A DNA stretch of 64,000 nucleotides, taken from contig RAYM01000012.1 in assembly GCA_003611805.1 (NCBI GenBank), forward strand, positions 150,854-214,853, given 5' to 3'. The position numbers and the translations under genes are program-made. Under the pieces are notes generated by a model. It saw only the letters and a program-made list of their open reading frames with translations. It was not told where the DNA came from and did not search any database. Positions within the stretch are counted from its first letter, which is position 1. Every line of letters starts with the position of its first letter. Shown here piece after piece: positions 9,686 to 16,653 of this stretch. The DNA is from a bacterium 1xD42-87. Lineage in GTDB: Bacteria > Bacillota > Clostridia > Lachnospirales > Lachnospiraceae.

Positions 9686-9714
9686 ATTATACATAGGGCA
9701 TCCCGGTTTGTCAA
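9686..9714 (-). promoter_or_regulatory. Promoter of yceD-rpmF (near-perfect SigA)
   Basis: Minus-strand TTGACA (9714-9709), 17-bp spacer, TATAAT (9691-9686): a full consensus match, ending 27 bases before the yceD start. Fits a strong ribosomal-protein promoter. Confidence 0.85.
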
Positions 9715-9736
9715 CCGAATATTTTTAGAAATCCGG

Positions 9737-11533
9737 TCAGACGGAGAACTGCCCGACACCGCCCACAAGCTGATCCACGTCGCCCTTCAGATCCTCCACC
9801 ATTTCCTTGGATCTTGCCACAATCTGTCCCAGCTCCTCTGTCATGGCGGAAGTCTCCTCGGAGGAAGCCGCATTGTCCTGCGCCAGAGAGTTTAATGTAT
9901 CGAGCACCGTGGTAATGCCCTGTCTCTGTACCTCAATCTCCTCCGTCATGGCTTCAATGTTCACTATCGACGCCATGCACTGGTCCAGATTCGCATAGAG
10001 CTCTGCAAAAATGCTCTGCGTATCATTTAATACATTCACCTGACGTTCTACCGTCCCGTTCACCTTCTCCATGATCTGCAGGGACTGTACCGATTTGCTC
10101 ACCAGATCATTGATAATATTGGAGATCTGGCTCACCGACTGCGTAGACTGGTTTGCCAGCGCCCCAATCTCCGTTGCCACCACCGCGAAGCCCTTGCCGC
10201 TCTCCCCGGCGCGCGCCGCCTCAATGGACGCGTTTAACGCTAGCAGGTTGGTCTGATCCGCAATCGCGTCGATCAGCCCCGCCGCCTGCTTGATGGCATC
10301 TGCCGCCTCGTTCGTCGCCTCGGCATGCTCATGCATACTTATCACGTCCTCTTTCGTGCGCATATTTGCCTGTACCAGCTCCTGCAGTTTCTCAGAGCAC
10401 TCTCTGCTCAGTTTCTTCATGGAATCGGAGTTATCACGCAGATCCGCCACTTCTTTTGTGGTCTTGTCAATACCCTGCGCGATTTTATTGACTTCGCCGG
10501 TAGCATCCGACGTGGAAGCCGCCTGCGCTGTAATATTTTTGGCAATCTCCTCCACCGCAATGTCCACTTCCCCGATGGATTTCTCCATATGCTGGAAGCT
10601 CTCCTCAAACTCTACCGTCATATCCTCCACTTTATGTGCCGTGCCCGCAATCGCCATGATGAGACCATGAATCTTCTCTCTTGCCGTATTCAGGCTGTCC
10701 GCCGCCACGCCCATCTCGTTTCTCTGCTTCACTTCCACATCCGCCGTCAGATCTCCCTCAGAAATGCTGACCGCGAAATCTTTTACCCTGCGAAGGGGCA
10801 CAACCAAAAATTCCCCGACGATAAAGGATACCACCACCGTGACAATCAGCAGAATGGCGAGACATCCCGACATCATCGCGCAGGAATTGTGGTACTGCTT
10901 TGTGATCGAAGCCTCCACCTCCAGCATCTGCGCGTTCATGTCGTCCACGTAGTTGCCTGTGGAAACCGCCCAGCCCCACGGCTCAAAGTAGCCGGAATAC
11001 GCCACCTTGGGCGCGACGGTCACCCCGTCCGCCTTTGTGAAGGAAAACTGGTTATAACCGCCCTTTTCCGCCGACTGGCACACTTTCATAATGGACTGAA
11101 TGATCATAATGCCATCCTGATCCTCCAGATCATAACGGTTATTTCCTTCCTGCTCAGGCAGGATCGGATGCATAACCAGTATGTAATCTTTGTCATCTAT
11201 CCAGAAATAACCGCTGCCGTCATCCCGGTAACGCATGGCGCGGACGATCTCAGCCGCCTCCGCTTTCGCCTCTTCCTCGGTCATCTCCCCTGCTGCCGCC
11301 TTGTCATACTCCGCCTGCAGGATCGCCAGCACACTCTGCACCTGTGACTTGATCTCCGTCCGATACCCGTCATCCATCGCCTTCGCGTACTCGTCGTATG
11401 CGCCGTTGGAAATGTTTTTCATCGCCAGAATGCCGATCAGACCGACCGCGCAGCCGATCACGATTCCCAGCGCCGCGCAGACTAAGATCAGCGTCGTTTT
11501 CAGGCTTTTTGTTCCACCCCGTTTCTTGTCCAA
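9737..11533 (-). CDS. Methyl-accepting chemotaxis protein with single Cache sensor
   Basis: Transmembrane chemoreceptor, about 598 aa. Order: short cytoplasmic start, first membrane helix ([21 protein letters not shown]), extracellular Cache-type domain ([18 protein letters not shown]), second membrane helix ([16 protein letters not shown]), HAMP ([19 protein letters not shown]), long helical signalling domain with the hairpin tip ([21 protein letters not shown]). No CheR/CheB-docking pentapeptide at the C-terminus. The frame runs up to 11662, but a consensus promoter lies inside that extension (11582-11610), so translation must begin further down. I prefer the TTG at 11533, with GTG 11542 as alternative. 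Confidence 0.93.
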   Translation of the reverse strand: MDKKRGGTKSLKTTLILVCAALGIVIGCAVGLIGILAMKNISNGAYDEYAKAMDDGYRTEIKSQVQSVLAILQAEYDKAAAGEMTEEEAKAEAAEIVRAMRYRDDGSGYFWIDDKDYILVMHPILPEQEGNNRYDLEDQDGIMIIQSIMKVCQSAEKGGYNQFSFTKADGVTVAPKVAYSGYFEPWGWAVSTGNYVDDMNAQMLEVEASITKQYHNSCAMMSGCLAILLIVTVVVSFIVGEFLVVPLRRVKDFAVSISEGDLTADVEVKQRNEMGVAADSLNTAREKIHGLIMAIAGTAHKVEDMTVEFEESFQHMEKSIGEVDIAVEEIAKNITAQAASTSDATGEVNKIAQGIDKTTKEVADLRDNSDSMKKLSRECSEKLQELVQANMRTKEDVISMHEHAEATNEAADAIKQAAGLIDAIADQTNLLALNASIEAARAGESGKGFAVVATEIGALANQSTQSVSQISNIINDLVSKSVQSLQIMEKVNGTVERQVNVLNDTQSIFAELYANLDQCMASIVNIEAMTEEIEVQRQGITTVLDTLNSLAQDNAASSEETSAMTEELGQIVARSKEMVEDLKGDVDQLVGGVGQFSV

Positions 11534-11581
11534 TTTCCACACATCCTTCCCATAAGTCTGTTCTTCTCCCAAAACAATATT

Positions 11582-11610
11582 ATTATACACCTGTCCCCCC
11601 TGTTTTTCAA
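11582..11610 (-). promoter_or_regulatory. Promoter of the chemoreceptor gene
   Basis: Minus-strand TTGAAA (11610-11605), exactly 17 bp, TATAAT (11587-11582). Its predicted transcript begins near 11575, downstream of the longest possible start codons, which rules those out. Confidence 0.8.
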
Positions 11611-11690
11611 GCATTGACGCGCGAATACACGCGTCGCGTGTCGTCAAAATAATTCCTGCCAAAATATTTTCCCGGCGCCCATATTTGTGT

Positions 11691-11696
11691 TATACT
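11691..11696 (+). promoter_or_regulatory. Extended -10 promoter of the hemerythrin gene
   Basis: Plus strand TGTTATACT gives an extended -10 (TGnTATACT) at 11688-11696; the -35 region is weak. It is divergent from the chemoreceptor promoter, about 80 bp away, so both genes share one control region. Confidence 0.5.
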
Positions 11697-11788
11697 GTAA
11701 GGAACGCAATAAGGAACGCAGGAAAACCGATCTGCGGATTTCGGCGTTTTACATACGCCAAATATATCATTTAGGGAGGATTCCAGTT

Positions 11789-12604
11789 ATGTATCATTTC
11801 ACAGACGACTGCCTGATCGGCGTGGAACAGATCGACAACGAGCACAGAGAACTGTTCCGCATCATAAATGAAACGCAGGAATTGTTGGATAACCAGATTT
11901 TAAACGACAAATATGACCACATCATAGAGACGGTCGAACGACTGGAACAGTACGCGGAAGCGCATTTCCGGCACGAGGAGGACTACATGGAGAGCATCCG
12001 CCACCCGGAGCTTTCCCTGCAGAAAAAACAGCATCTCTTCTTCCGCGACAAAATCAACGGCATCACAAACTCCTTCTCCTCCGACAACGCCCAGCAGGAA
12101 GTGCTTGACGATCTGCTGCGGTATCTCGTGACCTGGCTGTACCGCCACATCATCAGCTCCGACCTGATGATCGGCAAACTAAAGCCCTCGGGAAGCAGAA
12201 TCGCGCCGCAGTTTAGCGATGCCTACCTGACAGGCATTCCGCTGGTTGACAAGGAACACCGGGAACTGTTCCGCATCATCGGGGATGTGTACCGCGTGAT
12301 GACGGATGAATATGCTTTTGATAAATACGACGAGATCGTCCATCTGCTCGAAGAGCTCCGGGATTACACGAAATTCCATTTTCAGGACGAGGAAATGTAT
12401 ATGGAAAGCATTCACTATGACGGGCTGGAAGCGCAGAAGCGGGCGCACGAAGCTTTTGTATCGAGACTGGAAGAGATGGACCTGGCGCATGTTGACGAGA
12501 ACCAGCAGGAGACGCTTGAGAACCTTATGGAGTTTCTGACAGAGTGGCTGGTGAACCACATCCTGCATACGGACAAGAAAATACCGACAGGGGCGCAGAG
12601 TTAG
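11789..12604 (+). CDS. Tandem bacteriohemerythrin-like protein
   Basis: 271 aa made of two hemerythrin domains (about 1-130 and 135-271). Each has DNEHRELF or DKEHRELF, then HFRHEEDYM or HFQDEEMYM (HxxxE), and a closing HIxxxD (HIISSD, HILHTD). The usual HxxxH pair is QKKQH in domain 1 and QKRAH in domain 2: the first His is Gln in both. Hemerythrins bind O2 or sense oxygen/redox with a di-iron centre; with six of seven ligands the chemistry may differ. The ATG at 11789 follows AGGGAGGA. Divergent from a chemoreceptor, which suggests a link to aerotaxis-like behaviour (inference). Confidence 0.9.
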   Translation: MYHFTDDCLIGVEQIDNEHRELFRIINETQELLDNQILNDKYDHIIETVERLEQYAEAHFRHEEDYMESIRHPELSLQKKQHLFFRDKINGITNSFSSDNAQQEVLDDLLRYLVTWLYRHIISSDLMIGKLKPSGSRIAPQFSDAYLTGIPLVDKEHRELFRIIGDVYRVMTDEYAFDKYDEIVHLLEELRDYTKFHFQDEEMYMESIHYDGLEAQKRAHEAFVSRLEEMDLAHVDENQQETLENLMEFLTEWLVNHILHTDKKIPTGAQS

Positions 12605-12626
12605 CGCCCCTTTTCCTTTTCGTTTT
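12590..12626 (+). terminator. Terminator of the hemerythrin gene
   Basis: Stem GGGGCGC (12590-12596) / GCGCCCC (12604-12610), with the stop codon TAG inside the loop, followed by TTTTCCTTTT. Confidence 0.8.
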
Positions 12627-12687
12627 TATCCATAGTATTTATCACAGAATTATAAAATCAAATATCAAAAACCACTAGATGTTGTGG

Positions 12688-12762
12688 TGGCTCTCAAGCA
12701 TTAGAATACCAAAATCAAATGGCTCTCAAGCGATAAAACGGTGGCTCCGAAGCGTTAGAATA
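12688..12762. repeat. Three imperfect copies of TGGCTCTCAAGCGTTAGAATA
   Basis: Plus-strand copies start at 12688, 12720 and 12742. Each begins TGGCTC followed by (T)C(A/G)AAGC, and the first and third end TTAGAATA. Spacing is irregular (32 and 22 bp). They lie in the noncoding 12605-12916 stretch between the hemerythrin terminator and the end of the DUF3021 gene. Origin unknown. Confidence 0.55.
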
Positions 12763-12804
12763 TTCACTTATATTATAACCAGATTTCACTGTAATTGTCA
12801 AATC

Positions 12805-12873
12805 TTGATAAGTGTTTTCATTTTTTGATAACTGTTTTTTTATTTTTGATAACTGTTTTTCATAATTTGATAA
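12805..12873. repeat. 21-bp tandem repeat, four TTGATAA boxes
   Basis: TTGATAA starts at 12805, 12825, 12846 and 12867 (spacing 20, 21, 21 bp), each followed by an ACTGTTTTT-like T-rich tail except the last. It could be a decaying tandem repeat or a set of protein sites on one face of the helix. It lies just past the stop of the DUF3021 gene. Confidence 0.7.
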
Positions 12874-12916
12874 CAAATAATCCCCTTTCCTTCTCCATCG
12901 GCTTCCAAACCGCACA

Positions 12917-13375
12917 CTACTTTGCCATACGCCGCTCGCTCTCCGCTTGGTACTCACTAAGCTTCCGGTTCAAATTCTCGGATTCTCTTTTATGCAGTCT
13001 CCAAATCACAAAGGAAACTACCATAAAGACAGCCAGTATTCCCACAACCATAGCCGCCAGCATAAAGATATTTTCTATGTCCATCCACCCAAACCAATAA
13101 CCGCTTCCCAGCACAACCACATTGATATACACATAATGCAGCCCCTTATTGAACGCTTCCCGCCTTCTGCTGATCTCCCGGTAAGGATGAAAAAAATTGC
13201 CCAGACTGCACACAAAGGCAAGCGCTAAAAGCTGCCAGAGAATATCCCCATCCAGAAACGTATTGCCGGACCAGAATATTTTATTATAGACCGCACAGAC
13301 AAAAACGCTGCCTGTCGTTACCATGCAGAATGTCAGCAGAAGCTCCACCGTCCTTTTTTTCGCACCTTCTCTCAT
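12917..13375 (-). CDS. DUF3021 family membrane protein
   Basis: 152 aa with four hydrophobic segments (LLLTFCMVTTGSVFV; ILWQLLALAFVCSLGNFF; YVYINVVVLGSGYWFGW; IFMLAAMVVGILAVFMVV) and a charged C-terminal tail. DUF3021 proteins are encoded beside LytTR-domain DNA-binding proteins and in streptococcal LytTR systems act as membrane inhibitors of the regulator. Here the LytTR gene is directly upstream (111 bases), so the same pairing is likely. Ligand unknown. Confidence 0.8.
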   Translation of the reverse strand: MREGAKKRTVELLLTFCMVTTGSVFVCAVYNKIFWSGNTFLDGDILWQLLALAFVCSLGNFFHPYREISRRREAFNKGLHYVYINVVVLGSGYWFGWMDIENIFMLAAMVVGILAVFMVVSFVIWRLHKRESENLNRKLSEYQAESERRMAK

Positions 13376-13486
13376 ATAAGCCCTCGTTCCCGCGCGATTT
13401 CCGCGCCTGTTTTTCTAATTCACCGTCCCCGGCATAGAATCACTCTTTCACACCGTCCAGACTCCCGCCACTTCTCCCTCAGACAT

Positions 13487-13924
13487 TTACATCCCGAGCC
13501 GCTTTTTCAGCGCCGTCACATACTGTCTGGAAATCATAAGCCGCTCCCCGTTCATCATCTGCGCCTCAAACCGCCCGCCAAAATCCGGCGCAAACTGCTT
13601 TACCTTCGCCAGATTGATGATCGCAGATTTGGATGCCCTGAAAAAATCCGTGTTCGCATACATCTCCTCAATCTCATACAGCTTGTATCTGACCTCGTAC
13701 ACATCCTGTTCCAGATAGAGAAATACTTTGTTGTCTACCGCCTCAAAATAGTAGATATCCCCGGCGTCGATCTGCCTGATCTTATCATTATCCGTGACCG
13801 TAAATTTTCCGCGCCTCGTCTTTAACTCGTGAATCATGCGAAGAAGCGCCTCATCTAAATCCCGGCACCTGACAATGATCTCTTCCTCTTCCCCGGGCGC
13901 AATGTCCTGTATTGTTATCTTCAT
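13487..13924 (-). CDS. LytTR-domain transcriptional regulator
   Basis: 145 aa. An N-terminal part of about 40 residues (MKITIQDIAPGEEEEIIVRC) is followed by a LytTR DNA-binding domain: IYYFEAVDNKVFLYL, YEIEEMY, FFRASKSAIINLAKV, ERLMISRQYVTALKKRL. There is no receiver domain, as in LytTR/DUF3021 modules. The ATG at 13924 follows GGAAGGA. It probably binds direct repeats in its own promoter; I could not assign a site with confidence. Confidence 0.85.
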   Translation of the reverse strand: MKITIQDIAPGEEEEIIVRCRDLDEALLRMIHELKTRRGKFTVTDNDKIRQIDAGDIYYFEAVDNKVFLYLEQDVYEVRYKLYEIEEMYANTDFFRASKSAIINLAKVKQFAPDFGGRFEAQMMNGERLMISRQYVTALKKRLGM

Positions 13925-14023
13925 AATTCCTTCCATTCCGTCGCCAGACTTGTATTTCCATCCCCATGATTCCACACAATGAAATCGCAAATCCATGTAG
14001 AAAATGTCGTTTTCCAGACGTCT

Positions 14024-15718
14024 TCACTTTCCCCGCGCCACTCTCGCCGGGTACCACCTCTGGAACCATGCCGTAAAAATCCCCATCAGAGCAGGTAATA
14101 CAGAGTTGATCAGCCCTGCCAGACGGCTTAAGGGCGACCGCATCAGAAACCAGCTAAAAACTGCCGTAACCAGATACAGTATCCCCCAGAGCATCGTCAG
14201 AATACGGTTCGTCTTAACAAAAAGCGCATTCTTCAGGGCATCCTCACTTCCATAGCTGTTCTTGGAATAGTGGGCGGTAAGAGGTATCAGCCCGCGAAAG
14301 CAGGATGCCAGCCACATCACACCGAACGCCAGATAGGAAACGGGCAGCATTATTTTTTCAACTGCCCCTGCCAGCATAACGACGGAAATTCCCGTCACCA
14401 GCGCGCCGCTTAACACATCATACAAAGTTTTCTTATGCCTGTAATAGACAAGAGGTATAAGCGCACTGACTGCGACAGCAAGCAGGCATCCTGGCTGTTT
14501 GCTGATGGAGGCTGCCACCCACAAAACGATCCACGGAATCAGCATAATATTCATATCGGTATTCTTCTGTTCCGAAATCTCTTTCACAGGCTTAGTCTGC
14601 GGACGGGAGCCGCCAAAGTAATCATCCCACTTCAGCATCAGGTTAAAGTCACCCTTCACGTGGTAAAGCCCCTTCATCATTGCCTCGTCTCCCCGAATCT
14701 CCCCCGCTGCGATCGAGCGCCATACGGTGACCGGCGTCTCAATTCTGGTGTCCGCCGTAAGGGAGCCGTCCGTGTAGACATGACTGCCGTCCTTTCCCAG
14801 AAGAATCTGATAACATTCCCCCACATCCGTGTAGTCCATCTCCAGCACGATATCTTTTCCATTCCAGCTCCCTTTCCGATAAAGCGCCGCCATCTGTCTG
14901 GTAAAGGTAAGCGTGTCCGACGCCTTTCCGACACTGCCGCCGTTTCCCTCCGCTCTGCCCCCGTCCCCTGCGGTTCCCATACCGCCGCTTTTCCCGGTTC
15001 CGATATCCTCTCTGGCGATCCCCCAGCTTGCGTCCGCGCATGCCTCAAAAGTTTCCCTCGGCAGCAGAAGCTGCGCGAGCCGTTCCCTGCTCTGTGCAGA
15101 GAGCCCGCCGCCTGCGTACTCCCGTCCCGCCTGTTCCACACAGGAGAGGTATTCGCCCGTGACCGCAGACAGCTCCGGCACCCGGAACAGTTCCCCCTGC
15201 CCGCAAAAAATCGTCGTATAGTTTTCCCGCCCGCACATGTGGTCAAACAGGCTGTACACCCCGTCATAGTTCCCTTCGGCGGTATAAAAGCCGCAGGTGG
15301 AAATCACCACCGTCCTCTTGCCGCTCATATCATATCTGGAAGGATGCCCGCCGTTTCCGATCTGCCCCTCCTGTTCCTCCATGAAAGGAAGATTCATGGG
15401 CAGCTGCCGGTCTATCAGATTTTTTAATGCACCCGGCACCGTAAAATAATACAGCGGAAAACTCCACACCGTGACATCCGCCCAGAGCAGATCCTGAATC
15501 ACCTGCTCCATATCATCCTCGATACAGCATTTGCCGGGCGTACGGTTCCAGCACGAAAAACAGCCAAGACACGGTTTGATATCCATCTGGCAGACCGCGC
15601 GTTCTCTCGTTTCCACCTCCGATGCCTCCTGCTTTATCCCCTCTAAAAATGCCTTTGTCAACTGATAGGAATTGCTTTTGTCCCCTTTCGGGCTTCCATT
15701 GATCACCAGGATATTCAT
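14024..15718 (-). CDS. Flavodoxin-like FMN reductase fused to SCP2-like and membrane domains
   Basis: 564 aa, three parts. Residues 1-245: NADPH-dependent FMN reductase/flavodoxin fold (MNILVINGSPKG; PLYYFTVPGALKNLIDR; cysteine-rich CLGCFSCWNRTPGKCC). A low-complexity Gly linker lies at about 265-290. Residues 290-395: SCP2 sterol-carrier-like domain (MAALYRKGSWNGKDIVLEMDY ... YHVKGDFNLMLKWDDYFGG). Residues 415-564: four or five membrane helices. The ATG at 15718 has AGGAGG nine bases upstream. A weak promoter (TTGTAA, 17 bp, TACCAT) lies at about 15735-15763. The combination suggests a membrane-tethered flavoprotein acting on a lipophilic substrate; that is inference. Confidence 0.78.
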   Translation of the reverse strand: MNILVINGSPKGDKSNSYQLTKAFLEGIKQEASEVETRERAVCQMDIKPCLGCFSCWNRTPGKCCIEDDMEQVIQDLLWADVTVWSFPLYYFTVPGALKNLIDRQLPMNLPFMEEQEGQIGNGGHPSRYDMSGKRTVVISTCGFYTAEGNYDGVYSLFDHMCGRENYTTIFCGQGELFRVPELSAVTGEYLSCVEQAGREYAGGGLSAQSRERLAQLLLPRETFEACADASWGIAREDIGTGKSGGMGTAGDGGRAEGNGGSVGKASDTLTFTRQMAALYRKGSWNGKDIVLEMDYTDVGECYQILLGKDGSHVYTDGSLTADTRIETPVTVWRSIAAGEIRGDEAMMKGLYHVKGDFNLMLKWDDYFGGSRPQTKPVKEISEQKNTDMNIMLIPWIVLWVAASISKQPGCLLAVAVSALIPLVYYRHKKTLYDVLSGALVTGISVVMLAGAVEKIMLPVSYLAFGVMWLASCFRGLIPLTAHYSKNSYGSEDALKNALFVKTNRILTMLWGILYLVTAVFSWFLMRSPLSRLAGLINSVLPALMGIFTAWFQRWYPARVARGK

Positions 15719-15836
15719 TTCCATCTTCCTCCTTACTCTTATGGGCAGATGGTAACGCACAGAGCCTTTTCTTACAAGCAAAGAGGCGGTAAGCGGTCTG
15801 TTTTTGCGGGTAAGCTGCATTTGCGGGAGGCCAGCA

Positions 15837-15850
15837 TGCCGCGCGCGGCA
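15837..15850. promoter_or_regulatory. 14-bp perfect palindrome upstream of the flavodoxin fusion gene
   Basis: TGCCGCGCGCGGCA, perfectly self-complementary and with no loop, about 120 bases before the start at 15718. It could be an operator for a dimeric repressor. It is GC-only apart from the ends, so chance is possible. Confidence 0.35.
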
Positions 15851-15888
15851 CACTTTCTCTGCAGAATCTGCACAATCTGGCATGGAAG

Positions 15889-15929
15889 ATAAAAGGGCAG
15901 CCGCCACTGGTTCATCGTGGCGGCTGCCC
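15889..15929 (-). terminator. Terminator of pta-ackA(-mntA-hepT)
   Basis: Minus strand: perfect 13-bp stem (15929-15917 with 15907-15895), 9-base loop, then TTTTATCTT. It sits directly after the displaced copy of the ackA terminus and was presumably the original ackA terminator. Confidence 0.85.
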
Positions 15930-15944
15930 CTATATACACAAGTG

Positions 15945-15989
15945 TTATTTCACCAGCGCAAATGTCTCCCTCGCGATCGCAAGTTTCTC
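15945..15989 (-). pseudogene. Displaced duplicate of the ackA 3' end
   Basis: On the minus strand these bases read EKLAIARETFALVK and a TAA stop, matching the true ackA terminus EELAIARETFALVK (stop TGA at 16656-16654). 15949-15980 is identical to 16658-16689 (32 bp). Homology spans the last 14 codons and fades with third-position changes (AAA CTT against GAG CTC). It lies between the hepT stop and the ackA terminator, so it looks like one boundary of an inserted cassette. Confidence 0.85.
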
Positions 15990-16006
15990 AGAGATACATG
16001 TCCCGG

Positions 16007-16342
16007 CTAAATATATTTCTCTATTTCAGCCTTTAATAGCGGCAAATCTTCCCGAATTGTATCCCATACAATATTCATGTTCACACCAGAATACCCATGT
16101 ACAATTCGATTACGCATACCATAAAGCTGTTTCCACGGTATCGTCTTGACCGTCACCTTAAATTCGTCCGTCACAGATACCTTGGCAAGTTCCCCAATCT
16201 GCATGAGATTAAATACACACGCCTCGACCCTCATGGAGTCCCTTTGAAACGACTCGAGATCTTCACAATTCTCACAGTATTTCAATACGGAAATGATATG
16301 GTTATGAATTTTGTTCAGGACCTGCCTGTCTCTATTGTCCAT
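16007..16342 (-). CDS. hepT: HepT-like HEPN toxin (DUF86)
   Basis: 111 aa, all-helical HEPN-domain ribonuclease of the HepT/MntA type. The catalytic motif is RNRIVHGY (R-x4-H-x-Y), where the Arg and His are nuclease residues and the Tyr is the residue modified by MntA in the characterised system. The start ATG overlaps the 3' end of mntA by 11 bases, the usual antitoxin-first order. The stop is 18 bases before the duplicated ackA terminus. Confidence 0.92.
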   Translation of the reverse strand: MDNRDRQVLNKIHNHIISVLKYCENCEDLESFQRDSMRVEACVFNLMQIGELAKVSVTDEFKVTVKTIPWKQLYGMRNRIVHGYSGVNMNIVWDTIREDLPLLKAEIEKYI

Positions 16343-16634
16343 ATATCACCACTCCGCTTTTTTCAATCTCCTCACCAACCTGCGAATCTGATGTAAGTTG
16401 TGACATATCAAGCAAATCAACATTTTTCCCAAGTGAAGTCACAACATCCTCAAGCAGTCCAAAAAAGGAAAGCCCCCTTAAGCCACTGTCAACCAAGATA
16501 TCAACATCGCTATTTTTCTGAGCCATCCCTTTGGCATAAGAGCCAAACAGAATCGCTTTCCTTATCTTATAATCTGCAAACACAGGCTGTAAAATTGTCT
16601 GGATTTGCAACGGCGTATATATATCGTCACACAT
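16332..16634 (-). CDS. mntA: MntA-like nucleotidyltransferase antitoxin
   Basis: 100 aa minimal nucleotidyltransferase: GSYAKGMAQKNSDVDILVD matches GSx10DxD. In the known pair MntA adds AMP residues to the tyrosine of HepT and blocks it. The start at 16634 has AAGGAG eight bases upstream and lies only 19 bases after the ackA stop. No promoter is visible between, so it is probably expressed from the pta-ackA transcript. Confidence 0.92.
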   Translation of the reverse strand: MCDDIYTPLQIQTILQPVFADYKIRKAILFGSYAKGMAQKNSDVDILVDSGLRGLSFFGLLEDVVTSLGKNVDLLDMSQLTSDSQVGEEIEKSGVVIYGQ

Positions 16635-16653
16635 GCCTGTTACTCCTTCCCTA

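Noticed and set aside
11534..11662. N-terminal extension of the chemoreceptor
   Set aside because: A consensus promoter lies within it, so it is not transcribed as leader-coding sequence.
12805..12873. CRISPR-like array
   Set aside because: The units are contiguous 20-21-bp tandem repeats without unique spacers, and no cas gene is nearby.
12715..12957. 80-codon minus-strand frame with KQLSKIKKQLSK repeats
   Set aside because: It arises from the 21-bp noncoding tandem repeat, overlaps the end of the DUF3021 gene and has no ribosome site.
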